Shown piece after piece: positions 10,801 through 11,300 of a stretch of 11,300 nt of DNA. This DNA is from Baffinella frigidus (lineage: Eukaryota; Cryptophyceae; Cryptomonadales; Baffinellaceae), in contig MU646621.1 in the NCBI GenBank assembly GCA_026770585.1, forward strand, positions 197,399 to 208,698, given 5' to 3'. The notes below the pieces were generated by a model. The model searched no databases. It saw only the letters and a program-made list of their open reading frames with translations, and was not told the origin of the DNA. The stretch's first letter is position 1. Each line of letters opens with the position of its first letter. Made by a program: the position numbers and the translations under genes.

Positions 10801-10900
10801 GAACCCCTATCCCTTAAGTGGCCCTGTCCATTAAGCGGCCAGTAGGCTCATACGCCCTACCGTAGGGCCCTAGCTAGGACCTGCCCAGGACCCCCCGGCG
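10757..10900. repeat. Segmental duplication, copy 2, with left half of element A4
   Basis: Matches 8727-8874. The TA-TCCCTTAAGTGGCC end of the hairpin element (10808) is present but its right end is not, so only half of A4 was copied or kept. Confidence 0.8.
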
Positions 10901-11007
10901 GGGGGTGGGGTTCACGTGCGTGTAAATCACACGGAGACACACGGCACAACACGGGGCGCGTGCGGGCACATAGGTCACTCGCGAATACGAATACGAACAC
11001 GCACCGT

Positions 11008-11140
11008 CCTGGGGTCCGCCATTACGGATGGTGCTAGGAGCATAGCACCACCTTAGGCCATACATTGTGGCCACGTTGGTTTCGATCCGTAATAAACCCA
11101 CGTACTCTTTCGTTCTCCACCAGCGCAAACTCCAAGGACC
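11008..11140. ncRNA. Candidate structured element with multibranch fold
   Basis: GGGGTCC (11011-11017) pairs with GGACCCC (about 11135-11141). Inside, ATTACGGAT (11021-11029) pairs with ATCCGTAAT (11085-11093). Within that lie two small hairpins: TGGTGCT/AGCACCA (11029-11050) and GGCCA/TGGCC (11057-11073). No known RNA family is recognised. It may be another decayed foldback, so the ncRNA label is tentative. Confidence 0.2.
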
Positions 11141-11162
11141 CCACGAGGCACGACACAGGCTG

Positions 11163-11283
11163 TACAGGGGTACCTCGCTCATAAGAAACTGCGCCCCCCT
11201 AGGACCCTACAGTAGGTCTATGCCTAGGACCCTACGGTGTTCCTAAGGGGGGGGCGGTTTCGTATGAGCGAGGTAACCCTGTA
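11163..11283. mobile_element. Hairpin element family B, copy B7
   Basis: TACAGGGGTACCTCGCTCAT to GAGCGAGGTAACCCTGTA, core CCTAGGACCCTACAGTAGG / CCTAGGACCCTACGG. Stem mismatches are few. It is the last feature before the window ends at 11300. Confidence 0.8.
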
Positions 11284-11300
11284 AGAGTTCCGCGGGTGAG

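Noticed and set aside
11021-11093. tRNA or 5S rRNA gene
   Set aside because: The fold has two small arms inside a 9 bp stem but lacks TTCRANNC-type, anticodon-arm or 5S internal promoter sequences.

Overview
This window looks like the left end of a eukaryotic nuclear chromosome. It opens with a C-rich telomere tract (AAACCCC repeats, then AAACCCT repeats) running inward. What follows is subtelomeric mosaic with no intact gene: tandem repeats, many long inverted repeats, interstitial telomere-like blocks and small exon-sized coding fragments with eukaryotic 3' splice-site signals (pyrimidine run plus CAG). There is no rRNA, tRNA, CRISPR array or bacterial operon architecture. TTTAGGG-type telomeres occur in plants, many algae and dinoflagellate/apicomplexan relatives. 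The ciliary-style EF-hand fragments would fit a flagellated alga or alveolate, but the species cannot be named from this sequence.

Layout. 1-74: telomere. 75-780: unique DNA with two dispersed direct-repeat pairs. 780-1260: sparse DNA with a foldback at 1064-1207. 1263-1880: three units of a tandem repeat combining a short EF-hand-like exon (IDYRRFCADID) with a GTACCA hairpin. 2030-2880: a 32-33 bp minisatellite (GGTACAAAACCTGCCTGGTT type), interrupted by a foldback at 2590-2768. 2916-3720: a 165 bp higher-order repeat, in which an exon-like segment (SPISVKELDPRNMTKVA) is followed by 21-bp repeats carrying CTGACTAAT. 3720-3920: 33 bp and about 21 bp tandem repeats. 4003-5110: nested inverted repeats, including a 113 bp inverted copy of the 21-bp array. 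5250-6960: GC-rich degenerate repeat blocks mixed with interstitial telomere-like DNA. 6960-8770: a decaying array of EF-hand-like exon copies among telomere-like repeats. 8778-11283: a dense field of TA-flanked hairpin elements in two families, A and B, that share a core; one is nested in another.

Function. Nothing here works as a pathway. The coding signal consists of fragments duplicated from one or more genes, at least one probably an EF-hand (ciliary type) protein. Most copies carry stops. The best preserved is the open segment at 7884-8093. Duplicate copies differ mainly at synonymous sites, so they descend from sequence once under selection.

The most interesting signal is the population of short palindromic elements. 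They insert at TA and look like non-autonomous Tc1/mariner-type or Stowaway-like MITEs. In some copies both arms carry the same changes, so the hairpin persists while its sequence drifts.
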